DNA of 64,000 nt from Polymorphobacter fuscus (GTDB lineage: Bacteria > Pseudomonadota > Alphaproteobacteria > Sphingomonadales > Sphingomonadaceae). The translations under genes and the position numbers were made by a program. Where the stretch lies: positions 2,170,001-2,234,000 of the forward strand of contig NZ_JAATJI010000001.1 of assembly GCF_011927825.1 (NCBI RefSeq), read 5' to 3'. The first letter of the stretch is position 1. Each line of letters begins with the position of its first letter. Positions 17,351 to 26,757 of the stretch are shown piece by piece. The notes beneath the pieces are model-generated. The model worked only from the letters and a program-made list of their open reading frames with translations, searched no databases and was not told the origin of the DNA.

Positions 17351-18108
17351 CCGATGTGGTGACGCGCGATGATTTCCTGTCGTTCGACGGGGTGCGCATC
17401 GGCTGGCACGAACTGGGGCACGGCCGGCCGCTGCTGCTGCTGCACGGCCTGTTCAGCTCGGGGGACATGAACTGGCGGCGCTATGGCGCGGCGGCGGAGA
17501 TCGCCGGCGCCGGCCACCGGGTCATCATGCCGGATTTTCGCGCCCATGGCGTCAGCGCCGCGCCGCACGACGCCGTCGCCTATCCGCCCGATGTGCTGGC
17601 GATGGATATCGAGGCGCTGGTCAAGCATCTGGGAATCGATGATTTCGACCTTGGCGGCTATTCGCTGGGCGCGCGCACGGCGATGCGGCTGCTGGTGCGC
17701 GGCATGCAGCCGGGCCGGGCGATCCTGTCGGGCATGGGGCTGGCGGGGCTGACCGGGGGCACCGACCGCGCCGCCTGGTTCCTCAACGTCATCGCCAATG
17801 CCGACAGCTTCGCCTCCGGCACCGCCGAATATGCGGCCGCAGCCTTCATGAAGGCCAACAATATCGATGGCGCCGCGGTCGCCCATGTGCTGCGATCGCA
17901 GGTGTCGACGCCGGCCGACGCCATCGCCGCGGTCGCGACGCGCACGCTGGTGCTGTGCGGTGTCGACGATCGCGACAATGGCGCCGCGGCGGAACTGGCG
18001 ATGACACTGCCCAACGCCGCGCTGGTCGAGATTCCCGGCAACCACATGAGCGCCGTCACCAAGCCCGATTTCGGCACCGCCATCGCCGCCTGGCTCGCGC
18101 ACGCATGA
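17347..18108 (+). CDS. Alpha/beta-fold hydrolase
   Basis: A 253-residue cytoplasmic alpha/beta hydrolase. It has the oxyanion HG motif LLLHGLFSSGDMNW at about residues 32-45, the nucleophile elbow GYSLGA with serine at about 106, an acid in LCGVDDRDNG at about 205, and the terminal histidine in IPGNHMSAV at about 235. The substrate is unknown; length and motifs fit the esterase/haloperoxidase-like group. It is coupled by ATGA overlaps to the membrane protein before and the lipid kinase after. Confidence 0.88.
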   Translation: MTDVVTRDDFLSFDGVRIGWHELGHGRPLLLLHGLFSSGDMNWRRYGAAAEIAGAGHRVIMPDFRAHGVSAAPHDAVAYPPDVLAMDIEALVKHLGIDDFDLGGYSLGARTAMRLLVRGMQPGRAILSGMGLAGLTGGTDRAAWFLNVIANADSFASGTAEYAAAAFMKANNIDGAAVAHVLRSQVSTPADAIAAVATRTLVLCGVDDRDNGAAAELAMTLPNAALVEIPGNHMSAVTKPDFGTAIAAWLAHA

Positions 18109-19082
18109 CCGGCGATGCCGGCTGGTCCGCCGCCGACGCATTGGCGGCGCGGCGCATCGCCGTCATCGTCAACGGCAAATCGCGGCGCGGGCGCGAGCTG
18201 TTTCGCGCCGCCTGTGAAGGCCTCGAAGCCGAAGGCTTCACGCTGACGGCCGCCCATGCGCTGCGCAACCCAAGGCTGCTGGGCACGACGCTCGACCGGG
18301 TCATTGCCGAAGGCTGCGACGTGATCGCCGTCGGCGGCGGCGACGGCACGCTGGCGATGGCGGCGGGCAAGCTGGCGGGCAAGCCGATCCTGATGGCGGT
18401 GCTGCCGTTCGGGACGGCGAACAGCTTTGCCCGCACCTTGGGAATCGCACCCGAAGTGGGTCCGGCGGTCGCGGTCATCGCCGATGGCGATGTGGCGCGC
18501 GCCGATGTGGTGGCGGTGGGCGACACGCATTTCATCAATTCGGCCACCATCGGCGTGCCGGCGCGGATCGCGGAGGATATTCCGCCGGGGCTGAAGCGCT
18601 GGTTCGGGCGCGTCGGCTATCTGCTGTACGGCTGCTGGAAGTTCCTGACCCTGAAGTCGTTCGAAGCGCGCATCGCCATCGACGGTCAGGCCGACGTCGT
18701 CGAACAGGTGCTTGAAATCCGCGTCGGCAACGGCGCCTTCGTCGGCGGGCTGCGCGTCATCGACGGTGCCGATCCGGAAAGCCGCGATGTCGTCATCCAG
18801 CTCGTCCGCGGCCGCTATGCCGCGGCGCTGGCCGGCGTCTGGGCGGCGAGTCTTGCCGGCTGGCGCCCGGCGCGGTCCCGGGTGCGCGAATTGCGCGCCC
18901 AGGCCTTTACCCTGTCGTGCACCCCCGAACAGCCGCTGTCTGTCGACGGCGAAACCGGCACCTGCACGCCGGTGACCTTCACCGTCGAGGCCGGCGCGCT
19001 GCACATCATCGTGCCCAAGGGATCGAACGCGACGTCACGCACCAGGGACGCCGGTACCGGCTTCATGGATGTTCTGGACTGA
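18105..19082 (+). CDS. Diacylglycerol/lipid kinase family protein
   Basis: A 325-residue member of the DAGK catalytic family (YegS/DgkB type), which phosphorylates diacylglycerol, phosphatidylglycerol or sphingoid bases with ATP. The nucleotide motif [14 protein letters not shown] is at about residues 76-89, followed by [14 protein letters not shown] at about 100-113 and the C-terminal beta-sandwich ([19 protein letters not shown]). In sphingomonads, which make glycosphingolipids, a sphingosine-type substrate is possible, but nothing in the sequence decides it. The start at 18105 overlaps the preceding stop as ATGA; the frame is open further upstream but within the hydrolase gene. Confidence 0.88.
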   Translation: MTGDAGWSAADALAARRIAVIVNGKSRRGRELFRAACEGLEAEGFTLTAAHALRNPRLLGTTLDRVIAEGCDVIAVGGGDGTLAMAAGKLAGKPILMAVLPFGTANSFARTLGIAPEVGPAVAVIADGDVARADVVAVGDTHFINSATIGVPARIAEDIPPGLKRWFGRVGYLLYGCWKFLTLKSFEARIAIDGQADVVEQVLEIRVGNGAFVGGLRVIDGADPESRDVVIQLVRGRYAAALAGVWAASLAGWRPARSRVRELRAQAFTLSCTPEQPLSVDGETGTCTPVTFTVEAGALHIIVPKGSNATSRTRDAGTGFMDVLD

Positions 19083-19219
19083 AACCCTGCGGCGTTGCAG
19101 GCGTTGCCCGTTGATGACATCGGACCGCGCCCCTTCCCACACCGCCGGATGCGGACCGACAGGCCCGACCATCGGCGCGCCGGCATGAGCGGCATCGCCG
19201 GCTGCCCGGCGTCGCCGCT

Positions 19220-20431
19220 TTGGCGCGGTTGCGCGACAAATACTGGTTCCTGCCGGCACTGGCGGCGCTGACGGGGTTGCTGGCAGGGATTGCGCTGGTC
19301 GCCATTGACATCAGCGTCGGTGATGATTGGCTCGGGCAATTCGAAACCCTGCACGGCAGCCGGCCGGAAGGCGCCCGCGCCATGCTGTCGACCATCGCCG
19401 GCTCGACCATCACCGTGGCCGGCGTGGTGTTTTCCATCACCCTGGCAGCGGTCACCTATGCCTCCGGCCAGCACGGCCCGCGCCTGCTGACCAATTTCGC
19501 CCGCGACCGCGGCAACCAGCTGACGCTCGGCGTGTTCATCGGCACCTATGTCTATTGCCTGATCGTATTGCGGACGATCCGCACCGCCGGCGAAGACGGC
19601 GGCGCCAGCGCCTTTGTCCCGCAGTTCGCCGTCTATGGCGCGCTCGGCCTGGCGCTCGCGTCGATCGGCGTGCTGATCTATTTTTTCCACCATGTCACCG
19701 ACACCATCCATATCAACAACGTCATCGCCCGGATCGCGCGCGGGCTGATCGCCGAAATCCATCGCAACGAAAAAGATGGCCTTGCCGACACCGACGCGGC
19801 GCGCTTGTCCGACCCGCTCGACGACGTCGCTGTCGCGACACTGGCAGCCGATCGGGCAGGTTATGTCGAAAGTATCGACCATGAAGCGCTGGTGGCGCTG
19901 GCATCGAAGCACGACCTGAAACTGTGCGTGCAATGCCGGCCCGGCGACTTCATCCGCATCGGCACCCCCCTGCTCGCCATCGATGCGGCCCAATTGCCGG
20001 CGCACCGTGACTCGCTGCGCGATGCCTTCGCGATCGGAGACCGGCGGACCGACCTGCAGGACCTGCGGTTCGGTTTCGACGAGCTGACCGAAATTGCCAT
20101 CCGCGCCCTGTCGCCCGGCACCAACGACCCCTTTACCGCGCTTGCCTGCATCGACTGGTTGACCGCAGCCTTGTCGGAGTGCGAACGAACCGTCGCACCG
20201 GCGGCGCCCACGCTCGGCACGGTCCAATCGCGCGTCTCGGCGATTTCGCTGACCTTCGCCGATTTCATCGCGGCGACCTTTGCCAAGATGCGTCAGCACG
20301 CGGCGACGGAAGTGCAGGTCAAATCGGCAACCCTGCACGCCCTTGAAACGCTCGCTGCCGGCGCGATGCACCCGGCCAACCGGGTGCTGCTGATGGAGGA
20401 ACATGCACGGCTGGCGGCGACGCTGGCCTGA
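19220..20431 (+). CDS. DUF2254 family membrane protein
   Basis: A 403-residue protein of the DUF2254 family. Four membrane segments in the first 155 residues ([20 protein letters not shown], then [36 protein letters not shown] and [18 protein letters not shown]) are followed by a conserved cytoplasmic domain with [11 protein letters not shown] and [26 protein letters not shown], a hallmark of the family. The function is not known. The only start that places the first helix correctly is the TTG at 19220; there is no obvious ribosome site before it, and the nearby ATG at 19185 is out of frame. The 137 bases before it hold nothing I recognise. Confidence 0.82.
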   Translation: MARLRDKYWFLPALAALTGLLAGIALVAIDISVGDDWLGQFETLHGSRPEGARAMLSTIAGSTITVAGVVFSITLAAVTYASGQHGPRLLTNFARDRGNQLTLGVFIGTYVYCLIVLRTIRTAGEDGGASAFVPQFAVYGALGLALASIGVLIYFFHHVTDTIHINNVIARIARGLIAEIHRNEKDGLADTDAARLSDPLDDVAVATLAADRAGYVESIDHEALVALASKHDLKLCVQCRPGDFIRIGTPLLAIDAAQLPAHRDSLRDAFAIGDRRTDLQDLRFGFDELTEIAIRALSPGTNDPFTALACIDWLTAALSECERTVAPAAPTLGTVQSRVSAISLTFADFIAATFAKMRQHAATEVQVKSATLHALETLAAGAMHPANRVLLMEEHARLAATLA

Positions 20432-20445
20432 CGAAGCGCCGGAGG

Positions 20446-22257
20446 CTAGAGCCCCGCCGCTGCCAGCATGGCCGAGGCGCCGCGTTCGGCATCGTCGGAA
20501 TGGGCGCGCAGCAGGGCGAACAGCTCGCGGCCGGTGCCTTCGGGCTGCGGCGGAGTCGGCGCATCGCTGCGGGCGGCGAGGTCGGCGGTGGTCGAAAGCA
20601 CGCCGGTCTGCGCGCACAGGCGCACCATGTCGCCGTCGCGCAGCCGTGCAAGCGCACCGCCGCCCATCGCTTCGGGGCTGACGTGGATGGCGGCGGGCAC
20701 CTTGCCGCTGGCGCCCGACATGCGGCCATCGGTGACCAGCGCCACCTTGTGGCCACGGTCCTGCAGCACGCCCAGGCTGGGGATCAGCTTGTGAAGCTCG
20801 GGCATGCCATTGGCGCGCGGTCCCTGGAAGCGCACAACCACCACCACGTCACGGTCGAGCTCGCCGGCCTTGAAGGCTTTCAGCACGTCATTCTGGTCGG
20901 CAAAGATGCGCGCCGGCGCCTCGATCGTCCAGCGCTTCGCGTCGACGGCGCTGGTCTTGAAGATGGCCCGGCCCAGGTTGCCGGCAACCAGCCGCATGCC
21001 GCCATCGGGCGCAAAGGGCGTCGCGACCGGTGCCAGGATGGTGGCGTCGCCGCTGGCAGCCGGCCCATCGACCCAGGCCAGCCCGGCATCGTCCTTCACC
21101 GGCACCTTCTGCCAATCGGCAAAGCCGGCGCCGATCGTCGCGATATCGCCATGCGCCAGGCCGTTGCCGACGAGTTCGCGGATGACGAACCCCATGCCGC
21201 CGGCGGCGTGGAACGCATTCACATCGGCGGCGCCGCTCGGATAGATGTTGCAGATCATCGGGATGACGCCCGACAGCCGGTCGAAGTCCTCCCAGTCGAT
21301 GATGATGCCGGCGGCGCGCGCCATCGCCGGCAGGTGGATGGCGTGGTTGGTGGAGCCACCCGTTGCCAGCAGGCCGATGATGGCGTTGACGATGGCGCGT
21401 TCATCGACGAGCAGCCCCAGCGGCCGCGGGTCGTCGCCGTGCCGGTCCATCGCCACCAGCCGGTGGATGGCAGCGCGGGTCAGCGCCGGGCGCAGGCCGT
21501 CGCCGGGGTTGACGAAGCTCGATCCCGGCAGTTGCAGCCCCATCATCTCGAGCATCATCTGGTTGCTGTTGGCGGTGCCGTAGAAGGTGCAGGTGCCGGG
21601 TGAATGATAGGAGGCAGCCTCGGCATCGAGCAGCTCGGCCTGGCCGATCTTGCCTTCGGCATATAGCTGCCGGACGCGCACCTTTTCCTTGTTGGGCAGC
21701 CCCGATGGCATGGGGCCCGCGGGCACGAACACCGCCGGCAGATGGCCGAAGCGCAACGCGCCGATGAGCAGGCCGGGGACGATCTTGTCGCAGATGCCGA
21801 GCAGCGCGACGCCTTCGAACATCGCATGGCTGAGCGCCACTGCCGTGCCCATGGCGATGGCGTCGCGGCTGCCGAGCGAAATGTCCATGCCGGCCTGGCC
21901 CTGGGTGACGCCGTCGCACATCGCCGGGACGCCGCCGGCCACCTGTGCCGTGGCACCGACTTCGCGGGCGAACAGCTTGATCTGTTCCGGGTAGCGGCCA
22001 TAGGGCTGATGCGCCGAAAGCATGTCGTTATAGGCGGTGACGATGCCGATGTTCATGGCGCGCTCGGCGCGGATCGCCGGCTTGTCGTCGCCGGCGGCGG
22101 CAAAGCCATGGGCAAGGTTGCCGCATGACAGCCGCGGCCGCGCCGTGCCGGCCTCGCCTTCGCGGGTGATGAAATCGAGGTAACGCTGCCGCGAGACCGC
22201 CGATCGTTCGACGATGCGCGCCGTGACGGCGGCGATGACGGGGTTGAGAGGCGACAT
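20446..22257 (-). CDS. edd: Phosphogluconate dehydratase (Entner-Doudoroff)
   Basis: Edd converts 6-phosphogluconate to 2-keto-3-deoxy-6-phosphogluconate, the committed step of the Entner-Doudoroff pathway. The 603-residue length is standard. Family stretches are clear: [27 protein letters not shown], the cluster-binding cysteines in [17 protein letters not shown] and [11 protein letters not shown], then [20 protein letters not shown] and [22 protein letters not shown] chose the ATG at 22257 with GGAG upstream rather than the reading 14 codons longer. Other Entner-Doudoroff genes (zwf, pgl, eda) are not in the window. It is divergent from an MFS transporter gene, with a 114-base intergenic region between them. 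Confidence 0.96.
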   Translation of the reverse strand: MSPLNPVIAAVTARIVERSAVSRQRYLDFITREGEAGTARPRLSCGNLAHGFAAAGDDKPAIRAERAMNIGIVTAYNDMLSAHQPYGRYPEQIKLFAREVGATAQVAGGVPAMCDGVTQGQAGMDISLGSRDAIAMGTAVALSHAMFEGVALLGICDKIVPGLLIGALRFGHLPAVFVPAGPMPSGLPNKEKVRVRQLYAEGKIGQAELLDAEAASYHSPGTCTFYGTANSNQMMLEMMGLQLPGSSFVNPGDGLRPALTRAAIHRLVAMDRHGDDPRPLGLLVDERAIVNAIIGLLATGGSTNHAIHLPAMARAAGIIIDWEDFDRLSGVIPMICNIYPSGAADVNAFHAAGGMGFVIRELVGNGLAHGDIATIGAGFADWQKVPVKDDAGLAWVDGPAASGDATILAPVATPFAPDGGMRLVAGNLGRAIFKTSAVDAKRWTIEAPARIFADQNDVLKAFKAGELDRDVVVVVRFQGPRANGMPELHKLIPSLGVLQDRGHKVALVTDGRMSGASGKVPAAIHVSPEAMGGGALARLRDGDMVRLCAQTGVLSTTADLAARSDAPTPPQPEGTGRELFALLRAHSDDAERGASAMLAAAGL

Positions 22258-22371
22258 GGGATCTCCGTGGGGCAGCGGGGGGCGCTCGGCGATTGCCAAA
22301 GCGGCGCATTTGGCGATGATAGCAGCAACTGGCCCGAAAGTGGCCGGATATCATCGGGGAAGGATCGCGCG

Positions 22372-23799
22372 ATGACAGCCATCGCCCTGCCGAAGGACGC
22401 GCCTGCAGACCTGCCCGGGGAGGCGCCGGTGCTGCCGGCGACCCGCCCCGGTGCGGCCGGTGCCTGGGCGCTCGCCCAGGCGGCGCGCGACCCCTATGTC
22501 ATCCTCATCACCATCTACATCTTCGCGCCCTATTATGTGACGCGGGTGATCGGCGACCCGGTGGCGGGGCAGACCTTGGTCGCCGGCGCCAACAAATGGG
22601 GCGGCTGGATCGTCATGGCGACGGCGCCGCTGCTGGGCGCGACGATCGACCGGCTGGGGCCACGCAAGCCGTGGCTGGCGGCGGTCGTCGCGCTGATGGT
22701 GGCGATGACGGCGGCGCTGTGGTTCACCCCGCCCGGCGGCGGCGGGCTGTCGCCGGCGATGGTGGCGACGATCCTTGCCGCAATGACAGTGGCCTTTGCC
22801 TATCACGAGATGCTGCACAATGCCCTGCTGGTGCCGGCGGCGGGGCTGTCCGGCGCCGCGCGCGCGTCCGGGCTGGGGCTGGCGGGCGGCAATGCGATGT
22901 CGGTGCTGATGCTGGTCGGGGTGCTCATCGCCTTTGCGCTGCCGGGCAAGGTGGCGTGGGGCTGGCTGCCGGCGGCGCCGCTCTGGGGCCTCGATCCGGC
23001 GCTGGGGGAGCCCGACCGCGTCACCACGCTGATCGTGGCGGCGGCGATGGCAGCGTTCAGCCTGCCGCTGTTCCTGAAAGTGCCCGACATGGCGCGGTCG
23101 GCGCTGTCGCTGGGCGGCGCGGTGCGGACGGGCGCCGCCGACCTGGCGGCGCTGTTCCGCGGCGCGCGCGGGCATCGCAACGTGCTGACCTATCTGCTGG
23201 CACGGATGATCTTCACCGACGGGCTGACCGCCATCCTGGTGTTCAGCGGGCTGTTCGCCGCCGGCGCGATGCAATGGGCAACGCTGGAAATGCTTGCCTA
23301 TGGCATCATCCTGTCGGTGGCGGCGGTCGTCGGCGGGTTGCTCGCCGGGTGGCTCGACGATGCCGTGGGGCCCAAGACCTCGCTCAAGCTGGAACTGGCG
23401 CTGCTGATCGTCTTCGAGGCGCTGGCGCTCGGCATGGGCCGCCACCGGATGTTCTACCAGCCATGGGATGGCCCGGCGCTGTGGGACGGGCCGATGTTCA
23501 CGACGCTGCCGGAACTGGTGTTCCTGGGGCTCGGCTGCATCATCGCCATCACCGTGACGGCGGCCTATGCCTCATCCCGCACCATGCTGACGCGGGTGGC
23601 GCCGCCCGATCAGCTCGGCGTGTTCTTCGGCCTGTATGTGCTGTCGGGCAATGCCACCATGTGGCTGGGACCGTTGCTGATCGAGGCAGCGACCCGGATC
23701 GGCGGCAGCCAGTCGGCCGGCCTGACGCCGATCCTGGGCATGCTCGGGCTGGGCTGGCTGCTGCTGTTCGTGGTGCGCGGCGGCGGGCCGGTCAAATAG
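22372..23799 (+). CDS. MFS transporter (UMF1/Atg22-like)
   Basis: A 475-residue permease with about 12 membrane segments of the major facilitator superfamily. The pattern YIFAPYYVTRVIGDPVAGQ near the N-terminus, followed by a cytoplasmic loop DRLGPRKPWL after the second segment, fits the UMF1/Atg22-like or GPH-like branch. The middle has a cytoplasmic loop (KVPDMARSALSLGGAVRTG) and RTMLTRVAPPDQLGVFFGLYVLSGNATMWLGP in the C-terminal half. The ATG at 22372 follows GGGGAAGG. The substrate is unknown; being divergent from edd, a sugar or gluconate is possible but unproven. Confidence 0.85.
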   Translation: MTAIALPKDAPADLPGEAPVLPATRPGAAGAWALAQAARDPYVILITIYIFAPYYVTRVIGDPVAGQTLVAGANKWGGWIVMATAPLLGATIDRLGPRKPWLAAVVALMVAMTAALWFTPPGGGGLSPAMVATILAAMTVAFAYHEMLHNALLVPAAGLSGAARASGLGLAGGNAMSVLMLVGVLIAFALPGKVAWGWLPAAPLWGLDPALGEPDRVTTLIVAAAMAAFSLPLFLKVPDMARSALSLGGAVRTGAADLAALFRGARGHRNVLTYLLARMIFTDGLTAILVFSGLFAAGAMQWATLEMLAYGIILSVAAVVGGLLAGWLDDAVGPKTSLKLELALLIVFEALALGMGRHRMFYQPWDGPALWDGPMFTTLPELVFLGLGCIIAITVTAAYASSRTMLTRVAPPDQLGVFFGLYVLSGNATMWLGPLLIEAATRIGGSQSAGLTPILGMLGLGWLLLFVVRGGGPVK

Positions 23800-24282
23800 T
23801 CAGTCGACGCCGATCAACACGGCCTCGGGGTCATTGGCGAGCATCACGCGCAGCGCCGCGCGGCGGGCGAAGGCCAGCGTTTCGGCCTTGCGGCGCGCCG
23901 ACGACAGCGGCACCCAGGGCGCTTCGCGAACCACTTCGGCATCGAAGCGGTCGGCGACGATCAGCCCGGTCCGGGCCGGGGCCAGGCTGTCGTCGGCGAA
24001 GGGCGCCAGGTCGAACCCGGCCGGCACCGCCCAGTAGAAGCGATCGCAATAATCCAGATATTCGGGCCATTTGCGATCCCCGCGCAGATCGGCGAGCGAC
24101 ACCTTGACCTCGACCAGCGTCAACCGGCCGGCGCCATCCACCCCCAAAATGTCGGCGCGGCGGCCGCAGCCCAGCGACACTTCGGCAAGCGGCGCCACGC
24201 CGGCACGAACCAGCAGCCGCGAGACGCCCCGCACGACGTCGACAGCGGCGAAGGGCAGAGCGAGGGCGGCGGCACCGGTCAT
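23800..24282 (-). CDS. mmcB: MmcB family DNA repair protein
   Basis: A 160-residue member of the MmcB family (DUF1052), an alphaproteobacterial PD-(D/E)XK-like protein first described as SOS-induced in Caulobacter and linked to the ImuA/ImuB/DnaE2 mutagenesis pathway. Visible features are an N-terminal helix (VVRGVSRLLVRAG), the nuclease-like core with D and E-V-K in RADILGVDGAGRLTLVEVKVSLADLRGDRKWPEY, and DYCDRFYWAVPAGFDL. The core matches the spacing of a PD-(D/E)XK site (D at about 45, E and K at about 58-60). It abuts the convergent MFS gene with no gap between stops. Confidence 0.88.
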   Translation of the reverse strand: MTGAAALALPFAAVDVVRGVSRLLVRAGVAPLAEVSLGCGRRADILGVDGAGRLTLVEVKVSLADLRGDRKWPEYLDYCDRFYWAVPAGFDLAPFADDSLAPARTGLIVADRFDAEVVREAPWVPLSSARRKAETLAFARRAALRVMLANDPEAVLIGVD

Positions 24283-24340
24283 GCTGGAAGCTTAACCGGA
24301 ACAACAGGGGAACATCAACCCGGCAACGGCCGGGCCGCGA

Positions 24341-25018
24341 TCAACGGTAGAAGACGTGGTTGCCGATCCGGGCGATCCGCGTCTTGCCGCGCCAGCCCGG
24401 CGACAGGCGCGCGGCGTGGAACGACACGGCGCGCGGGGCGATGGCGCGCCACAGGTCCTGCGCGGCGATGCGGGCGATCGCCTGGGCACGGCGCCAGTCG
24501 ACGCCGACGGCGGGCGTGCGGCTGCGATCGAAGCTGAACTGGCCGGGCTGGTTGATGACGCCGCAGACGCTGTTGGCGTAACGGCCGGATTCGACCCGGT
24601 TGAGGATCACCTGGGCGACCGCGAGCTGGCCTTCGAGCGGTTCGCCGCGCGATTCGAAATAGACGGCGCTGGCAAGGCAGCGCAGATCTTCGTCTTCGGC
24701 CAGGTCGGTGGCGTTGCCCATGTCGCTGACCAGCTGCGCCAGCTTGTAGGGCGGCAGCGGCGTCGAAGGTGTGGCGGCGGCAGGAGTGCCGACGGCAGCG
24801 GCGGCGATGTCGGCCGGCAGGCTGGCGGCGAGCGCGGCGTTGGCGGCGCTGGTGTCGGTGGCAGTCATGGGAGCAAGAAGGCTGTCATCGACCACCGGGC
24901 CCATCTGGGCCGAACTGCTGGTCGATGCATCGCCGGCGGCGAGCAGGAGCGCGCTGGCGAGGGTCAAAAGGATCAGGCGGCTGCTGGTTGCACTGATCAC
25001 GGGAACCGAAAAGGTCAT
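24341..25018 (-). CDS. SleB-type cell wall hydrolase
   Basis: A 225-residue secreted protein with a C-terminal Hydrolase_2 (SleB/CwlJ) domain. The N-terminus (about residues 12-30) is a signal or anchor, residues about 30-95 are alanine-rich and low complexity, and the domain starts at EDLRCLASAVYFESRGEPLEGQLAVAQVILNRV (with the catalytic glutamate in YFESRGE at about residue 124) and ends GWRGKTRIARIGNHVFYR. SleB-type enzymes cleave peptidoglycan glycan strands; non-sporulating proteobacteria use them in wall remodelling. It is downstream of DUF1491, separated by 182 bases with a hairpin. Confidence 0.88.
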   Translation of the reverse strand: MTFSVPVISATSSRLILLTLASALLLAAGDASTSSSAQMGPVVDDSLLAPMTATDTSAANAALAASLPADIAAAAVGTPAAATPSTPLPPYKLAQLVSDMGNATDLAEDEDLRCLASAVYFESRGEPLEGQLAVAQVILNRVESGRYANSVCGVINQPGQFSFDRSRTPAVGVDWRRAQAIARIAAQDLWRAIAPRAVSFHAARLSPGWRGKTRIARIGNHVFYR

Positions 25019-25137
25019 TCAAACGTCAATCACACACGGCCTTGTCCGGGTCCGCCGTGGATGGTCCTTCCGCTCGTTTGGAAGGCCGCCATCCAGGGCT
25101 GGGCTGAAGTCCGGTCCGGTCCGCTTCGGTCACGCAA

Positions 25138-25161
25138 GCACGGCCCGCCCAAGGGCCGTGC
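25138..25161 (-). terminator. Hairpin between DUF1491 and cell wall hydrolase genes
   Basis: Perfect 9-base stem, GCACGGCCC (25138-25146) and GGGCCGTGC (25153-25161), with a 6-base loop. It lies 40 bases after the DUF1491 stop on the minus strand and before the cell wall hydrolase start. A true T-tract is lacking, so it may act as a terminator or as a structured leader. Confidence 0.45.
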
Positions 25162-25200
25162 GTTCAATGCGATTTCTGAACGATGGTTAAGGCCGGCCCG

Positions 25201-25524
25201 TCAATCGGACGAAGCCGTTTCGGCGACGAAGCGTGCGGCGTCCGGGATATCCAGTTCAATCACCCACAGGTCCGGATCGCGCTTTCGCGCGCGTTCGACC
25301 CAGCTATCGACGGATTCGCCGCTGGCCGCCGTGCGCCATTCATAGCCGCCGGCAAGGGCAAGCACCGGTTCCAGCACCTGGGTTTCACCGCGGTCACGCG
25401 TGACGATGGCGATGCTGCCGGCGGTCGCGTCGCCACGCGCCAGCACCGTGGCGAAGCCGCCGGCGGCAGCGACACGGCGCAACAGCGCCGCCACGCGGAT
25501 GCCGCTGGCCAAGCGCGCCGTCAT
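25201..25524 (-). CDS. DUF1491 family protein
   Basis: A 107-residue cytoplasmic protein of the alphaproteobacterial DUF1491 family. Features are MTARLASGIRVAALLRRVAAAGG at the N-terminus, then ATVLARGDATAGSIAIVTRD, and a C-terminal acidic stretch RDPDLWVIELDIPDAARFV. The start at 25524 gives the typical family length; the longer reading lies in the ptsN 3' end. It is 10 bases downstream of ptsN and belongs to the hpf-ptsN-DUF1491 run. No function has been established for the family as far as I know. Confidence 0.85.
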   Translation of the reverse strand: MTARLASGIRVAALLRRVAAAGGFATVLARGDATAGSIAIVTRDRGETQVLEPVLALAGGYEWRTAASGESVDSWVERARKRDPDLWVIELDIPDAARFVAETASSD

Positions 25525-25534
25525 CGCCGGCCCG

Positions 25535-26020
25535 TCATGCCGCCCGCCTCGATGCCTCCTCGACAACGGCAAGGGCGCGGCGCAGCGCCGTGGCCGAACC
25601 GGCGGCGCGCATCGCATCGAGCCGGGCGGGGTCGCGCAAGGTCCGGCTGATCCGCGCCAGCGCCTTGAGATGATCGGCGCCGGCAGCTTGCGGCGACAGC
25701 ATCAGCACGGCGATATCGACAGGTTCGCCGTCGAGCGCGGCAAAGTCCAGGGGCGCTGCCAGGCTGGCGACAACGACAATGATACCGGAAAGCGCCTCGA
25801 TCCGCGCATGCGGGATCGCGGCGCCGCCGCCGAAGCCGGTCGATCCCAGCGCCTCGCGCAGCAGGACATGTTCGAGAATGGTATCGGCCGACAGGCCGGC
25901 CGCGGCGGCAGCCCGCTCCGCCATCGCCGCCAGCAGGGCCGCCTTGTCCGTCACGGCCAGGCCGACCATCAAGCCGTCGGCATCCACCAGATCGTCGAAC
26001 CCGGTAACATTGTTCGTCAT
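25535..26020 (-). CDS. ptsN: Nitrogen PTS EIIA protein PtsN
   Basis: PtsN (EIIA-Ntr) is the terminal phosphoacceptor of the nitrogen-related phosphotransferase system; it regulates rather than transports. The 161-residue protein has the EIIA type 2 fold, with the phosphorylated histidine in GFGGGAAIPHARIEAL at about residue 68. I chose the ATG at 26020 rather than 26059, because the longer reading overlaps the hpf 3' end and adds residues unlike PtsN. The pair hpf-ptsN is conserved in proteobacteria, usually just after rpoN. Confidence 0.92.
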   Translation of the reverse strand: MTNNVTGFDDLVDADGLMVGLAVTDKAALLAAMAERAAAAAGLSADTILEHVLLREALGSTGFGGGAAIPHARIEALSGIIVVVASLAAPLDFAALDGEPVDIAVLMLSPQAAGADHLKALARISRTLRDPARLDAMRAAGSATALRRALAVVEEASRRAA

Positions 26021-26048
26021 GACACTCACTTTCGCCTTCGCTGGCGCC

Positions 26049-26657
26049 TCATTTGGCAACCCCGGCCAATGCGCGGCGCGGTTCCACCCAACCGATGCTT
26101 CCGTCGTCCCGGCGGTAGACCATATTATGGTCGCCGCTCATGCTGTTAACGAACAAAAGTGCGTTGGTGTTCCGCAGGTCGAGCATCATTACCGCATCGC
26201 CGACACTGGCTTCGGGAATGTCGACCCGGGTTTCGGCGATGACCAGCGGATGGTCGCCCTCGGGCTCGGCTTCGTCGGGCACGGGTGCGAAGATCTTGTA
26301 ATCGGCATTGTCGAGGACCGCGATGGCGGCGCGCTCGGCGGATCGCTCGGCGCCCGGGCCATGGCGGTCCTTCAACCGGCGCATGTAGCGGCGCAGCTGC
26401 TTGTCGATCCGATCGGCGGCACCGTCGAAGGCCGGATGCGCTTCCCCGGCGCGGTTGGTGCTCTTCAGGATGATGTCGGACATCACGTGCATGACGATGT
26501 CGCAGGAAAAATGCCCGTGCGGCGCCGGCGCCAGCGTCACCTGGGCGGAAATGGCGCGCGGGAAATATTTGTCGATCATCGCATTCAAACGCTCGCGAAC
26601 GTGCGTGCCGAAGGCGCTGCCCGTGTCGACCTGGTGGCCTGAAATGCGAATGTCCAT
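26049..26657 (-). CDS. hpf: Ribosome hibernation promoting factor, long form
   Basis: A 202-residue long HPF, which inactivates ribosomes in stationary phase by forming 100S dimers. It has an N-terminal S30AE domain (MDIRISGHQVDTGSAFGTHVRERLNAM ... about residues 1-105) and a C-terminal dimerisation domain (VIAETRVDIPEASVGDAVMMLDLRNTNALLFVNSMSG, about 140-190). The ATG at 26657 follows AGGAG; an in-frame TTG lies just upstream. It is immediately upstream of ptsN. A second, short HPF-fold gene is at 47049-47372. Confidence 0.94.
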   Translation of the reverse strand: MDIRISGHQVDTGSAFGTHVRERLNAMIDKYFPRAISAQVTLAPAPHGHFSCDIVMHVMSDIILKSTNRAGEAHPAFDGAADRIDKQLRRYMRRLKDRHGPGAERSAERAAIAVLDNADYKIFAPVPDEAEPEGDHPLVIAETRVDIPEASVGDAVMMLDLRNTNALLFVNSMSGDHNMVYRRDDGSIGWVEPRRALAGVAK

Positions 26658-26712
26658 GCTCAACTCCTGTGGCTCAGCCGCCCGCAGGCGGGGCGGTGGC
26701 TCTAGTCTCGCG

Positions 26713-26743
26713 CCGATAGGGGGTCAATGCCAAGTCCTATCGG
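26713..26743 (-). other. Hairpin between dnaQ and hpf
   Basis: Perfect 8-base inverted repeat, CCGATAGG (26713-26720) and CCTATCGG (26736-26743), 15 bases apart. It lies 14 bases after the dnaQ stop on the minus strand and 55 bases upstream of hpf. It could end dnaQ transcription or be a leader structure of hpf. Confidence 0.35.
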
Positions 26744-26757
26744 GGGAATTGCATGCT

